This document shows, piece after piece, positions 1 through 10,500 of a stretch of DNA of 64,000 nt. Both the position numbers and the translations under genes were made by a program. Source of the DNA: Ceratothoa steindachneri (lineage: Eukaryota > Arthropoda > Malacostraca > Isopoda > Cymothoidae). Where the stretch lies: contig OZ018329.1 of the NCBI GenBank assembly GCA_963969495.1, forward strand, positions 73,497,452 to 73,561,451, written 5' to 3'. The notes beneath the pieces were generated by a model. That model was not told the DNA's origin, made no database searches, and saw only the letters and a list, made by a program, of their open reading frames with translations. Numbering within the stretch: the stretch's first letter is position 1; each line of letters starts with the position of its first letter.

Positions 1-2417
1 AAATATTACCCACTTGTATTATAGTGGAATTGTTTGCTTTTACTAATATGCACCGATAGAGATTGCTTTTACCTATGTTCAAGGAGATACATTCAGCAAA
101 GTTCCAACCAAAAATATTTTAATGAATCATTTGATTATTTACCATTTGATTGAGATCATTTTTGTTTTAAAAATTTAACAATTTCTTCCCTTCAACAATA
201 GCTCTATCCTCTTTTAAATTTATATTTTGAAAGTTAAAATTGCTACTTGCCTATAACTATAAATCACAGCCTAGCAACATTCCTTAGAAACAAATAACAT
301 TATTTTAAGCTACAACTAATTTTTTTTTCTTCCAAGCTATAAAAGTTAAAATATGTAGAAACTATATTAACAGTAGAAAAGGTAGAAGATAGAGGGGGAT
401 GTGGGGGTTGTGTGATCAAATTAGAATGATGATAGATAAGCTTAAATCACTACTTTTCATGCTAATATCATGATTCAAGCAAAAATATTATTGATGTGAA
501 TACAATAATAATCATAAAATTGTAATCCTAGTTAATGTGCAAACATTATATTCATCCATGTGCATGCATTTAGCCTATAAATTTCCATTAAACAGTAGTC
601 AGATAAATATCAAAATCGATGCCTAATGATGAAATTATTTTGTGGCTATATTAATTTAAATTGTGATCTAAGGACCACAATTTATAGTCAACTGGATAAC
701 TAATTGAATATATTCCAATTATTAAGTTGATATTGCATATTTTATACTTAATCTAGGAAGTTTAAGTCAACTTAAAATGTTAAAAAAAAATCTGTATTAG
801 AATGAATTAGTTTTTTATTCAATCTTTATTAGTTTTCTCTTTCAAGTTTATTCATTAATTTTGATTAGTTAATGCATTATGTATAAATGAGTTTATTCAA
901 TTCATTTTTCTTACTCAATACAGATTTTCCCTTGTTTTTTAAATGCAATTCAAATAACATTTAATATAGCTTGCTTAAATTATAGTTGTGGGGTATTTTG
1001 TTAAATTGTATAGTAGACAATGCATTCTCATGAAACACTAACATTAGTTTCCTCCAAACATAGACAAAAAAGAAATCCACACAAAACGGGCACACATATA
1101 TCCAAAGACAAAGCACACCATTTAGATTAAACATCCATCAAATCAACAAATACCTTAAAACTAAATCCACTAGTCCAGACCACATATCCAACATCCATCT
1201 CAAGCACTTAAGCAACATATCTAACAGCCATCTTGAGTACCTAGGTAATATATCTAACATCCATCTAAAGCACCTGGACAACACAACAATCTCAGCCATC
1301 ACAGAAATTTGCAGCCACTCCTGGCTTAGCAACAATAGCCCCCTCAATATGAAAACTAGCTGACATCACACCTATACTCAAACCAAACAAACCCCCAACA
1401 CAAGGCAACTCTTACTGCCCATCTCACTTCTGTGCACACTATGAAAACCTCTTGACTCTTATATTAAGCATGATTGCAAAGTTGCAGATGATGTTAAACT
1501 AGGTCATATTGTAGTGGGCTGAAAGCAACACTAAACCCGTGTTCCAACCTTTTCCTAGGATTTCTGGACCTTGAGAACCATGAGGAAGAATTGATACCAT
1601 TTGATATACAGTCCTTTACTTTATAAAAAAATACAGTTATTATTACAGTTTATATTTACAAACAAAATAAATAAACACCCGTGTGCATTCAAAATAAATA
1701 TATATTCTATACAAATTGCAATTTTCCCAACCGAAAACAAAATAAAATATGACAGGTGCAGAGAACAAATTTCAACAACCCAAACAAGGTCCACACAACG
1801 AATCAATCAAAACAACACCGGAACAAGAAGGGGCACGGACTATCACTTGAAGGCTGGGGTGATGGTGGTAGTAGTATTTGTCCAATAAGAAGGGGCATTG
1901 CTATTCAGCCAATGCAGGTATCGCCCCCCGCTTTAGGGCTGGGCTGGGCGGAGCACTCGCCTCGAGGATTTCTCTCACAGTCCGCTGAAGCTTCACTCTT
2001 TGAAGACACTGGATGCGATACTAGGGTAATATCCCAATGCACTGGACAAATAAATTTAACTCAACACTCTAAATATTTACTCTTATATTTATGTTTAGAA
2101 AATTATATCTCTGAAAAGAGAGTACAATCAGTTATTATTTGTATTCATAATATAAAATCGGAAGGCAAATTATACCCACACACTCACATAGGGGTAGGGA
2201 AAGATATATGTAAAGGGGGGTGGGAGAATGGCCCTACAGACACACACTCACACCGCTTCCCCACAATATAGCAGAAAACAATAGAATCTAATCAATTATT
2301 AAGTAATGTACATTGGCTTTCTAAATGGGAACTTTGATTATGCAGTAGCCAGTTATCAATAAGAACATGGTATCAGTATTAATTTGAGTAATTTCATTTT
2401 TTTTAAACTAGCAATTA
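1..2417. other. AT-rich upstream intron or 5' flank, no gene recognised
   Basis: No CNOT1 exon or transposon gene could be recognised. Most is AT-rich. A GC-richer patch at about 1820-2040 contains CCCGCTTTAGGGCTGGGCTG but no clear coding frame. A small tandem repeat at 1190-1288 is listed separately. Confidence 0.6.
1190..1288. repeat. 33-bp tandem repeat, three copies
   Basis: Three adjacent 33-bp units begin at 1190, 1223 and 1256, each starting AACA(T/G)CCATCT, and differ by several substitutions. The repeat gives the minus-strand reading a repeated RWMLDM-type peptide, which I take as a by-product of the repeat. Confidence 0.85.
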
Positions 2418-3947
2418 CAGTGGGTGCAATAAATATCAGATACATGGTCAAAAGTTTATTTACCATAGTTACACAACAGCAAAGTAATTGAAAATTGAAC
2501 ATATATATTTTGTATGTTGAATACAAATTTGATATTTGAATACACAAATAGTAAAGCATTGATATTATATCAACAAAAGTGTTAGATTATCGCCTCAAAA
2601 AGTATCCAACACACCCGCATAATTAGTTTTAAAGCGATAATAAATAGTTCTTGAACATTTCAGAGTGATTTACTTGATAGGAATGCTGTAGAACTTTCTA
2701 GAAAAATAATCTAATTCGTCCACGTGAAACAGCAGACCTGAGTCAGTGTCTGAGAGCTGCATGAGAAGGAGGTCATCATTCAACACTGATTCTAATATGG
2801 CTAAGACTAAAGAATTGCCAAAACGGACCAGAGAACTAATTGTTCAGTTACATAAAAGTGGTTTGGGCTATAGAAAAATTTCATCTATGCTAAAAATACC
2901 AATCTCAACTGTTGGTGACACAATTCGCCAGTTCACATCATATCAGTCCACTTCAAGTCTACCATGTTCAGGGCGTCCATCTAAAATTTAAAATCGTGCG
3001 GCTAAACATATAGTCCATAAAGTAAAGAAGAATCCTCAAGTGACTCAATCTGAACTTCAGAAAGATTTGGAAACAGCTGGGACAAATGTATGCAAAAATA
3101 CAATTAGAGCAGTTCTTAGGAACGAGGGATTCCATTCCGGCACACCAAGAAAGACACCTTTATGAAACTAATTCATGTCAGAAATAGTCTGAATTTTGCC
3201 AAGGAACATTTAGAGAAGCCTGCAAGTTTTGGGGACGCTGACAAGACGAAGATTGAGTTATTTGGGCAGAATATTGTTAGTCATGTTTGGAGGCAGAAAA
3301 ACTCAGCGCATGATCATAAAAATACAATCCCAACAGTGGAGTTTGGAGGAGGCAGCATAATGGTATGGGACTGCTTCTCTTCTACATCTCATGGAACACT
3401 ATATTATTGAAGGGAAAATGAATGCTCAGATGTATTGCAGGATTCTGGACAATAATCTCTTACAGTCTGCAGACGAATTGAAATTACCAAGAGGATGGAC
3501 ATTCCAGCAGGACAACAATCCAAAACATACAGCCAAGGGCACTGCAGCGTGGTTTCATCAGAAGAAAATAAAGGTTATGTGATGATCAAGTCAGTCGCCA
3601 GACCTAAATCCTATCAAGAACCTGTGGCAAGAATTAAAACTAAAGATTCAAAAATATTTGTAAGATCCTCATAAGTAAATATCCCAAATGGTTGGAAGCT
3701 GTACTAGTAACAAAAGGTCATATCACCAAATTCTAACTGGTTTTCATAGATGTATCCGATACTTTTTGAAATGTCTGTTTGATATTTTTGCCGTAATCAT
3801 ACTAATGTTTTACTATTTTTGCAATATACCAATTTGTATTCAACTTACAAAATACATAAGATATTCAATTTTCGATTACTTTGCTGTTGTGTAACTGTGG
3901 TAAAAAAAAACTTTTGCCCATGTATCAGATATTTATTGCACCCACTG
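2418..3947 (+). mobile_element. Complete but inactive Tc1-like DNA transposon
   Basis: Seen: inverted ends CAGTGGGTGCAATAAATATC at 2418 and its reverse complement ending at 3947, flanked by TA on both sides (2416-2417, 3948-3949). Similarity between the ends continues inward for about 145 bp (to about 2562 and from about 3803). Total length is 1,530 bp, normal for Tc1-like elements. It contains a transposase pseudogene on the + strand. The long, still-similar ends imply moderate age. It sits in the intron or flank upstream of the first visible CNOT1 exon. Confidence 0.93.
2797..3663 (+). pseudogene. Tc1-like transposase, inactivated
   Basis: Start MAKTKELPKRTRELIVQLHK leads into a paired-like helix-turn-helix (GLGYRKISSMLKIPISTV). 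A stop follows GRPSKI at 2989. The second DNA-binding helix (NVCKNTIRAVLRNEGFHSG) ends in a frameshift before KLIHVRNSLNFAKEHLEKPA. The catalytic part keeps KTKIELFG, GGGSIMVWDCFSS and QQDNNPKHT. Two stops (tgatga) follow KVM. The third catalytic residue is changed: SPDLNPIKNLW has Lys where DD34E transposases have Glu, with the 34-residue spacing preserved. Known: Tc1 transposases need D, D and E for cut-and-paste. Confidence 0.93.
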
Positions 3948-4288
3948 TATCTAATTTAGCATATATAACACTTTTGAAAGAATTGTTTATATAAGAGTAG
4001 AGAAACTTCTATTCAAATAACTTGGGCAGCCTCATCTGTAATATGTAGCTCAGTTTGTTCTGTTTTCATCTGTAAAAAGATAGCTTCATTGGAAAGAGCA
4101 ATGAATCCTTGAAAATCTCATTCTAGAAGTACAAAACAAACATTAAAATATTGATATTAACGGCCAGGGGCCAAATCCATTGTGCATCACCTTGGGCCAC
4201 ACTTTTTGGGGAGGTTATTTTTCTAGACAATTCCTGTAAAATATTGCTATAAAGATATTTTTTATTTTTTTTTTATTTTCAGGTGGTG

Positions 4289-4389
4289 CCATGTGATCAT
4301 ATAGGAACCACATGGCCCAAATGGTTGGCTTGAGAGGCCATGTGGTACATATTTGTACCACAAACCTGTGATTCATATATGAACCACAG
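4289..4389. repeat. Three tandem near-palindromes in the piggyBac left end
   Basis: Palindromes at 4289-4315 (CCATGTG...CACATGG), 4341-4362 (TGTGGTACA tatt TGTACCACA, perfect arms) and 4366-4389 (CTGTGATTCATATATGAACC plus ACAG). A related one, GTGATTCAATTATGAGTCAC, lies in the right end at 5614-5633. They look like subterminal transposase-binding repeats (inference). Confidence 0.75.
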
Positions 4390-4547
4390 TGTATACATAT
4401 TCTTTTTACCTCCCAAAATTGAAAATCTTTGATAATATGACTGTAAATTTTCATTTTATTTCAGGAATAAAAAATTCAGTTTTTTTGCTTAGGTAGCAAG
4501 TAAAAATAAAGTAAAGCATATTTTATAGAAAACTTTTTATCAATACA

Positions 4548-5417
4548 ATGCCATTAACTGAGAGGGCAATAGCTGATGCCCTCAATACAAATAGAGAAAG
4601 AAACCTTGAATCATCACACAGTGGTGATTTTCTTGCACGCTTCAGACCCTGATTACCAGCCATCTATCTGTTCATAAATTTGAGCGTTTCCAATCAGATG
4701 ATGAGCCTGGACCTTGGGCTAGAAAAATGCCTGATGTTTTGGATGCTTGTGCATTGAAGAAGATAATGAAGTTGATTGTGAAGATCCAGTGTGGACTGAG
4801 TATAGTGGTAAGACTAAACAATTTAACTTTACTGGAAAAAGCGGGATTCTTATATACTTATCACCATCTATAACTCCATTGGAAGCGTTCAAATAATTTA
4901 TGGATGGAGAGTGTTTCAACCTCCTTACCAAGGAAACTAACCGCTATGCTGAGCAAAAAAAAAGAATCCGCGAGGACTCCTTATAAGCGTCCTTATAAAT
5001 GGGTAGCAACAACCCCAGATGAGCTCAGAAAATTTAAAGGATTGCTGCAGTGGATGGGTTTACTTCGAGCGGGTTCCATTACTGATTATTGGAGGGAATC
5101 AGCACTCTACAAGACATCTATACCACATCAAAGTATGAGTCGGAATAGGTTTCAGCTCCTGCTGGACTGCATGCACTTTGCTGATAATACGGCAATTGAG
5201 AATGGCCACTGTTTAGGAAAGATTCAGCCCTTAGTAGATCTGCTGACTCAAAAGTTTCAGGTAGCGTATTCACCAGGGTATGACATCGTCATTGATGAAA
5301 CTCTCTTCCCATGGCGGGGAAGGCTAATATTTAGGCAATATATCCCAAATAAAGGGGTTAGGTTAGGTACCAAATTCTACACATGTTGTGTTTTAAGTTT
5401 AAAGTCATTGAAACTGA
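4548..5417 (+). pseudogene. piggyBac-type transposase fragment
   Basis: From Met MPLTERAIADALN the reading is broken. WTEYSGKTKQFNFTGKSGI and PSITPLEAFK are followed by a stop, then FMDGECFNLLTKETNRYAEQ. A slip at the A-run near 4958 moves the frame to YKRPYKWVATTPDELRKFKG, LLQWMGLL, SMSRNRFQLLLDCMHFADN and YDIVIDETLFPWRGRL-IFRQYIPNKG. The IDE contains the first catalytic Asp of the DDD transposase. Homology stops near 5417, so the second and third Asp and the C-terminal Cys-rich domain are absent. Similar to PGBD4-type piggyBac proteins. Confidence 0.88.
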
Positions 5418-5690
5418 ACGTTGCACAAAATATAAATTTTTTTTCTGCAGGGATACATATAATATACCAAAAGTTTCATCAGGAGCCACACTATTCAAAT
5501 CAAATAGTAATTTGCCTATACTTTGATTCAGCTGTGAACCACAGGGCTTAGGAAGCAAATAAAGGAGTGATATATATATATATGAGTCACAGGTCACCCA
5601 ATGAACATTTCTTGTGATTCAATTATGAGTCACTTGGCAGTCAAAGTGTTAAAGTATATCTGAGCCTAACCATAGATTAATTTTATAATA

Positions 5691-6600
5691 CAGTGATACC
5701 TTGACTTACGAGTTTAATTCGTTCTGTGACTTAGCTCTGCTCGGATATCAAAGCAGTTTTTCCCCATTGAAATTAATGGAAAGGCTATTAATCAGTTCCA
5801 GAAAGCTAAAAAAAACCCCAAACAAACACCAATTTTTTTTTAGTACACATTTTTAAATGAGAAAAATGTACTTTATAAATAACAGATAATGCCTAAGAAA
5901 ATAATAAAGCAATAAAAGAGAATGTAAGAAAATAATCTGGTTTTATTAAGCATACTTTACCTTGAAGTTCAGACGGAGGTGATAGATGTTCGGGGTGTCT
6001 TTCATTTCGTGTTCTATCACTTAACTTACTTGCTATACTTTATTTCTATTAATTAAGTCATTTACAAGCCTGTAACTGGCTCGTGCCTTCTCACAGATGA
6101 TGCTCTCAGTCATGGTATCCTGCAACCTGCTCCTTCATCAGCCACACTAACAGCAGCTTCTCTATCTCTTTATGGACAGAGGTCTAAAAGTTTGAAATGG
6201 TCTTAATGCCTCATGTTTCAAAATCCTATATATTGTAGATGTACTTCACTTGTACTGCCTCGCCAAGTCGACGACACAGACACACCTCACTCATGTTTTT
6301 CAGTGATTTTGTGCTTTAATTCCAGACATCATCCTTTTCTTCTTCTCACCACTGGCCTTGACAATCACTTTCTTATAACCCATGGTTAATAATGTACAGT
6401 ATAACGAAATAACCACGCAAAAAGCACAAAACACAATGGGAAGAGCAAGTGATATGAAAAAGCTTTTTCATATGAACTAAATGAACTAAATGAGACTGGG
6501 CGAATGTGGCGGCGTGCTCACTGCGCTACCTAATGACAGTGTATGTGAAGCTTGGTCGCTCACTTGTACTCGTACCTCAGATTTTGGTTTGTACTGCAAA
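5691..6600 (-). mobile_element. pogo/Tigger-like DNA transposon remnant
   Basis: The left end begins CAGTGATACCTTGACTTACG at 5691, a type of end known from Tigger/pogo elements. The right end is eroded near 6600 but still reads CTCGTACCTCAGATTTTGG-like when inverted. A minus-strand transposase N-terminus lies inside. Most of the transposase (DDE part) is deleted. A perfect short palindrome CATATGAAAAAGCTTTTTCATATG lies at about 6454-6475. Confidence 0.78.
6045..6383 (-). pseudogene. pogo/Tigger-type transposase N-terminus, broken
   Basis: Reading leftwards from the ATG at 6383: MGYKKVIVKASGEKKKRMMS, then two stops, VVDLARQYK-stop-STSTIYRILKHEA (the CENP-B/Psq helix-turn-helix), and in another frame LQDTMTESIICEKARASYRL. 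This matches the start of TIGD/pogo transposases (DLARQ...STI..IL; VTESIICEKARAL). Several stops and a frameshift; not functional. Confidence 0.82.
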
Positions 6601-7399
6601 GCAGAAAATCAACCTAACAACAGCTCCTATGTAAGTTTGTTTATTTGTAAATCAACGTACCACTATAATACTAACATTTATGAACTTATAAATGAAAAAT
6701 GTAAAGGCAGCAGATACATATAATGAATGAATACATTAATGTATTTAACTGCACTTTCCCTTTATTAAAGAGGGTTAATGGCCTAAGCGGTGCTGGAGAG
6801 TGAGAGAAGGGAGGTTAGGTTATATAGATGGAGAGCCACCTTCCTTAAAAACTTGGTTCTTTTTTTTTCTCCTTGTTACACCAATAGAGATCTGACAACA
6901 GACTGACTTGTAATGATGCATGGGAATAATATAGTGAATTCAAAGACTTAAAGACAGCTCTCAGCTAAGAAATCATTAAATTTGTTTTTGTCCCTCAAAT
7001 TTAAAGTGCACTCCCAATGATAGCGTTTAGATAGATCTGTAAAGAAAGTGGTGAAACTACAGAGTAAAAATGTGAGATAGCCACAGAACTTGCTGCAGGG
7101 AGGGCACAGAACAACCATAGTAAGTTAATAGTGTGTGGTGAGGATTGGGTAGTGTGTCATCATTAAGTATAGCATATTTAAGTTTGTGGAAGAAAGGGGT
7201 CTCTCACTATTTAAATTGGATGTACCTCATTTTATTTCCCATTCCTTCAAGATGTCTTGTTTAAAAATGAAAGCATTCACAATCCTTTTTCCTTGTCACT
7301 AGTTTAGTGTTTACTAAATGTGTTAAATATGTAAATTACAGGAAGCTGCTTCTTTTTTTTTAAGCAAAATCATAGTGTTTATCCTTGCATTTTCCCTAG
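6601..7399. other. Intronic sequence, nothing recognised
   Basis: AT-rich with no recognisable exon, repeat or mobile element up to the acceptor of the first visible CNOT1 exon. Confidence 0.6.
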
Positions 7400-7561
7400 C
7401 TCCTGCAAACCTTTGGAGGGGAAGCTGAGCAACACGTGTACAAAGTTGTGTTGAGTCAGCTGGAGTGGACCAGTTCTTCTGAATCAAAGTCCATCACAAA
7501 CTCAAACGGGAACAGCAGTAGTAACAGCAGTGTTGGTGCTCTACCTACTGGGGGAGGCAAG
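7400..7561 (+). CDS. CNOT1: CNOT1 exon a (N-terminal region)
   Basis: Acceptor tttccctag, donor aag|gtaaga; 54 codons, phase 0 at both ends. The start ([20 protein letters not shown]) aligns with the vertebrate stretch around residue 35 ([20 protein letters not shown]). It then runs into a Ser/Asn/Gly-rich tail ([20 protein letters not shown]), a low-complexity linker absent from the vertebrate protein as I recall it. The preceding exon with the initiator Met was not found upstream. Confidence 0.9.
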
Positions 7562-10500
7562 GTAAGATAGTTGGAAGTTTTTATTAAAATTAGAGCATTT
7601 TAGAAATTTGTAAGAAATTTGAAAAAAAGTTCTTAGTTGGAATATTTACATTGTGTTTTAAATCCCAACTTTATGTTTTTAAATTTTGAATTGCCTATAT
7701 CACTGCAATCCATTTGAACTATTTCATTAAAATCTGAAAGATAGAATCACACCCTTTGTTAATTAGCAGTGTTAAAGCCTCTACTTCACCCGTAACCTGC
7801 AGTATTGCATGCTTTTGGGGATAGCATGGGCTAACATGCTGCAACACATATCTTGATGATTGGGTAGCCTCCCAGTGATAATGCTCACATGATGTACAGC
7901 AATATATTTTATGGACATTTTCACTTCCTCTCCCCACTTTCTTTATAAATCTCTTGTTACAAAATTTCTGGCAGGGATGTCATCTTAAAATTAACTTGTT
8001 TCCCTTCAATAGAAGGGGAAATATTTTAAAGGCTACTTTGTTCCTATGTAGAAAATAAGGTTTTGTGTAAAAGGGTTAAATTATCTTATTTTCTTGCTTA
8101 GTTATTTGGTAATTTTTCTTTTACAGGAAAAGGAAGTTACAGGAGGCACTTCAACAGCTAGCCTCGCCTTTAGTAGTTCTAGTGGAACTGCTTTGGTTTT
8201 GCTCATACAGCAACTTGCTTCTTTTATCCCATTGCAACGATTTGCATCTTTCTTAGCTCATGCTATCTCCTCCCCCATTAACTTTACCAATGTGAGTGTT
8301 TTCTTTTGTTTTTTAACCAATACGTCTGTGTTCTGTGGTAGTTTTCAAATCTAATTTTAAGAGTAGATTCAAATTTGAGAGTTGGATGGATATCTCATTT
8401 CCGAAATATACAATGTTAAGCTACATTAGTCATGTTTAGTCATTAGCTACATACATGATTTGAGTCAGGGCAACACTGTAGTTGCTCTTATATGTTGAAG
8501 TGACCTGTGGTTTATATCATGCATTAAATTGTAGGTCGCTAATGAGATAGAAATCAGCGCATGAATCTGTGGTTAAAATGTCTCAAAACCAGCTATTGTG
8601 GCCTTACAAAGGATGACCAAACAGGAACAAGTTTAAGATACTGGAAAGAAAATTCTTCCTTTACATTACTGAAGTTGATATCGCAGGAAATCTGTGCTTG
8701 TGAATTCTTATACTTTTTTTGTGAACTTAAATTGAAAGCTTTGAAATATTTTGTGGCTTTTGTCTGTCCATACTTTGTTATTCTTGTGCAAAGGAATTAG
8801 GAGCTGAATGGCACAATTTTCAGAAGCTTTAGGTACACTTTTTTTTATGATGCCATCATTAGTTAACAGTATTTTTTTTCTATTGAAACATCCTTTTTTA
8901 TTCTTCCATCAAGTCTAATTTTATGTTTTGACAGGAATTCTATTCATTGCAGAATGAGGATGGCTTGTGTGCCATTCGTACATTTTCACTCCCATTAATT
9001 GTCCTACTCTCTCCCTCTCAAAATATTTCTGAACATCCCTTTCTTGGTTTGTATTCATATATTTCTTTTTTACAGTTAATAAGACAAGGCTGGATCTGTG
9101 GTATTTGTAAAATATTGAAGTTATCTAAAGTTCAAGAAGTCCTTGTTTGCTTGCACTTGCTTTATAGTTTAAGTGCAGAAGTTCGCAGCCAGTCACTGGC
9201 ATTACTGAAATTAAAACTACCAGAACTCTTGCGCAGCTATATACAAGCAGGTATGATGAAATTGGAAGGCTAGAACCCTTTTAAAATTTTCATTGTTAGA
9301 CATGAGCTGATATGATATTGGGCCATGACCTTGATGAGGGGAAATGCCACTTCGGATTACAGCTGTCATGCCACTTTGGGTATGGTAAGTTGCTGGATGG
9401 AGTGATAATTTGGGTCACCTTCATAACAGCCATCATATGCTGTATATAATCATGGTTTGGATCTCCTATTAAACTATACATACCTACTGAGAATTAGAAG
9501 TCACAATACTTCCACCTAAAGCTTTATTTTACTCCTTACTTAAAATACTTTAGCCTATATCTCAAAAGGAAATTTGACCACAAACAATCCTTGTAAATAA
9601 TAAATCAGTGAAGATTGGTTTACTTGAAAAAATTTCATTGTAGTTCCTTTAGTTGATTCCAGCTAAAATTTCTCTTCAACCTACCATTAACCCTTAAAGC
9701 ACCATGCTAAGAAAATGGAGAACCCCGTCAGCACCGGAGAAAAACTACCTTTAGGAGTTCAATGGAATTTTCCATAGGCCTAAAACCATAAGAGGACCAC
9801 TTGGTCCAAGCGGTGGTTGTACACTCAGGAATTTTTGGTCCTTGCAGTGATTTAAGTGTTAAGATTAGAGTGTACTTTGAACCACCCCCACTAATTGTAT
9901 TCCTAAAATTTCGTGTAAAGTTCATTCTTTAATTTATGCATGGTGTTGCCCCTTAACTGGCAAGCTTGCAAATTTTCTCATTCTTCAAGATCACCGATTC
10001 ATACTACTAACCCATATATAGTAGTTTACAGGCCAATCAAAATAGTATGCATATTTCAAAAAGTTAAATACCCTAAAAAAAGTAATATCATTCATAGTCA
10101 TTATTTAGTCTGTTGGTTGGCCCCATCTATGATTTCATAGTTTGTGTGCTATTTGTCCACACCCTCTTCACATATCCTGACATGCTACTATATTCTTTTC
10201 GCAACCCCTTTCCCTGTAAGCTAAAGCGGTCACAGTTAGTCATTGGACTCAGAGGTGAAACTCCCTAAAAACCTGTGGACAGGGTGTCGACTGCCCTTGA
10301 AATGCCCTTGAATTTATTTTTTGCCCTTGAAATCCTTGAAAAGCCATTGAATTTAAAAAATAAATCATTGAGTGATTGTTCAAACGATTTTTCAAATTCA
10401 CTATTTATATACTTTTTAATGTCCATTAGGAAAATAATAATTAAGTTAATCTACTCACTAATGTGAGTGAACATATGTATGCTTTGGATGCATTGTATTT

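Larger units (their letters stand above)
4157..5652 (+). mobile_element. piggyBac-like element remnant
   Basis: The right end reads CACTTGGCAGTCAAAGTG followed by TTAA (5649-5652), i.e. the typical TTAA + CACTTTGACTGCCAAG end when reversed. The left end is placed tentatively at the TTAA at 4157-4160, because the sequence after it (CGGCCAGGGGCCA) only weakly resembles the right end. Subterminal near-palindromes occur at both ends (separate entry). Internal sequence encodes a piggyBac transposase fragment; the region for the second and third catalytic residues is missing. Confidence 0.8.

Noticed and set aside
1756..2271. 171-codon open frame on the plus strand in the upstream region
   Set aside because: Low-complexity, composition of non-coding DNA, no homology I can name and no splice context with CNOT1.
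6490..6723. 77-codon open frame just upstream of the first visible CNOT1 exon, candidate for the missing first exon
   Set aside because: No similarity to the conserved N-terminus of CNOT1 and it overlaps the end of the pogo-like element.
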